A stretch of 64,000 nucleotides of DNA from Ramazzottius varieornatus. Lineage: Eukaryota; Tardigrada; Eutardigrada; Parachela; Ramazzottiidae. Below, piece after piece: positions 62,901 through 64,000 of this stretch; position 1 is the first letter of the stretch, and each line of letters opens with the position of its first letter. Position numbers and translations under genes: made by a program. The notes under the pieces were generated by a model that saw only the letters and a program-made list of their open reading frames with translations, did not search any database and was not told the origin of the DNA. The stretch covers positions 8,272,823 through 8,336,822 of the forward strand of contig BDGG01000002.1 of assembly GCA_001949185.1 (NCBI GenBank), read 5' to 3'.

Positions 62901-63957
62901 CTAGGTTCAACAGCAGTATGTCCACCTGCGAAGAATACAGCGAAGTGTGCACATTGTGAACCTTTTTCGTTGTGAGAACCTCTATTTGAATGCTCGGCAA
63001 ACTCAACAAAATTGTTTTCTCAAGCAGCGCAAGCTTGCGCCACTTGGGAAACAGACCTGGTAGAGTTTTTAAAGTGGCGCACGCTCTCGGTAATATTGGC
63101 TGAAGGCATGCGCCACTGGAAAAACCATCTGGCCGAGTTCTGCCCGTTAGCTCCCACCTGGTCTTTGACGTGGCCAGCCACTTCCGACTTGGGAGTGTCC
63201 GGCGAGATAAGCGGGAAGCATTTGCCCAGCATCAGAAGAGCGTTGCTCCTGGCCAGGACGCTGGGCGACTTGACGGACTCAAGGACCATCAGGTCGAAGT
63301 TTGAGTGGAACATGCGACGCGCTGCTGTCTCAGTGCAGTTGTACATGTGCGTTACCATCTATAAAGGTAGATATAAACATTGATTGACAATAAGCAATAC
63401 CATTCATTCTAAGAGAGGACAGGATGTTACGATACCAAGGAGAATTTGCTCTGCAGTTTGTGCGGCGGCTTATTATCGACGCGCAGGCATCTGGTCATCA
63501 AGTCGGAAATGACCAAGGCTTCGAGATCGAAACGATGCGGGTGTCCCGTCTTGTTTAGTATTGTCCAGGCCTTGATGATTATCTGTACACAAATCAAACA
63601 TCGTGACACAAACAATTGGGATGGCGGCAAACGAAACGTATGGGTTGTCCCCCAAGTGGCTCACGTGTACACTGTAACTGCCTGGAAGAGTGCGCCACTT
63701 AAGGACCGATCTCAAGTGGCGGACGCGCTCAGCCAATTACAGTGAAAACGTGCGCCACTTAAAAACAGTCTCGCACGTTTTGTTTGCCGGCCCTCCAACT
63801 ATCGACCTCGATAGCGGAATGCCACTGAAATTACATCGGCGAGGGGATCTAGTATCTTGGTCTTGTTGGAATCCGTCATGACTTCATCGATGGCAATGAG
63901 CGCCACTTTCATGAAGTCACGGTTGACAGTCAGCAATGTTGTCAGGAAACTTCGACC
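59965..63957 (-). CDS. NCAPG2: Condensin II non-SMC subunit G2, 5' part outside window
   Basis: Twelve exons: 63957-63835, 63582-63436, 63358-63158, 62925-62659, 62440-62128, 62055-61883, 61606-61310, 60967-60797, 60725-60609, 60503-60306, 60242-60167, 60110-59965; 742 codons plus stop, all in frame. The gene runs off the right end. It is a HEAT-repeat subunit of condensin II, which compacts chromosomes in the nucleus from prophase. Typical segments: SPSVLARSNALLMLGKCFPL followed by HTCPDFRATACTALGSALVR; DMASVAVRLAAVKAIHQVL; and DEDEKVRNEYYQCLLKAVQLG. These match the conserved HEAT block of NCAPG2 (RSNAALLFVEAFP / PYPMVRSTGILGV / KVRVAFVDMLLKIKAV in vertebrates). The C-terminal part is more divergent and ends in a basic tail (RPARGRNGGKRTKI). 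Three introns carry hairpin-family clusters. NCAPG and the D subunits fit less well. Confidence 0.82.
61078..61215. repeat. Tandem hairpin-family units in an NCAPG2 intron
   Basis: TAAGCGGCGCACAC with CTTGCGCCACTTGG, then CAGCTGGCGCATG with CGTGCGCCGCTTGG; linker AAAAGCGATCTGGTCGAGTT and tail AGTCTAGTCGACTTTGTTTG are both close to consensus. Confidence 0.85.
63018..63130. repeat. Tandem hairpin-family units in an NCAPG2 intron
   Basis: CAAGCAGCGCAAG with CTTGCGCCACTTGGG (very short loop), then AAAGTGGCGCACGC with GCATGCGCCACTGG; tail AACCATCTGGCCGAGTT. Confidence 0.85.
63652..63775. repeat. Tandem hairpin-family units in an NCAPG2 intron
   Basis: CAAGTGGCTCACG with GAGTGCGCCACTTAAG, then CAAGTGGCGGACGC with CGTGCGCCACTTAAA; loop CTCAGCCAATTACAG; tail AACAGTCTCGCACGTTTTG. 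Confidence 0.85.
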
Positions 63958-64000
63958 CTGCAAACACCGAAACAGATCATCAAAAACGACTGATTGGGAT

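Overview
This is a nuclear contig from an animal. It has spliced genes with short GT-AG introns (about 50 to 350 bases), metazoan-only families (BMP-type R-Smad, synaptotagmin, bifunctional PAPS synthase), a eukaryotic tRNA-Phe and a pogo/Tigger transposon. Base composition is moderate and genes are dense in blocks. I read it as a small-genome invertebrate; a tardigrade would fit, but that is a guess and not shown by the sequence. A 50-base N run at 37514-37563 marks an assembly gap.

Layout. 1-7.3 kb is gene-poor: a perfect 174-base inverted repeat, a decayed pogo-type transposon and small inverted-repeat elements. 7.3-15.8 kb is a run of minus-strand genes: a casein kinase 1-like kinase, WDR12 (ribosome biogenesis) and PAPS synthase, with a plus-strand tRNA-Phe(GAA) between the last two. 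15.8-31 kb is a gene desert rich in inverted repeats. It holds an apparently intact pogo-type element (18.06-19.83 kb) and a broken Ly6-like gene. 31-43.2 kb has a plus-strand Smad1/5-like gene, then minus-strand synaptotagmin-4/11-like, LUC7-like and an unusual protein with two chromodomains. 43.2-47.6 kb is another poor stretch, followed by a frame-broken chromodomain gene. 48.8-64 kb is dense again: a secreted Ser/Thr-rich protein (minus), a GT31 glycosyltransferase (plus), PRPSAP (plus), TXNL1 (minus), a short membrane protein (minus) and the C-terminal 742 codons of condensin II subunit NCAPG2 (minus, running off the right end).

Exon models were built by hand from splice signals and reading-frame continuity. 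For twelve protein-coding genes and the intact transposase the exon lengths sum to an intact frame. The genes are mostly housekeeping or signalling and do not form one pathway.

The most striking unexplained structure is a dispersed family of about 100-base palindromic units, often two in tandem. The arms share the core CAAGTGGCGCAC / GTGCGCCACTTG and a flank near CGATCTGGTCGAGTTTG. I find 16 loci; 13 lie wholly inside introns, and one has become the coding 3' end of the CK1-like gene. I noticed none in the two gene deserts.
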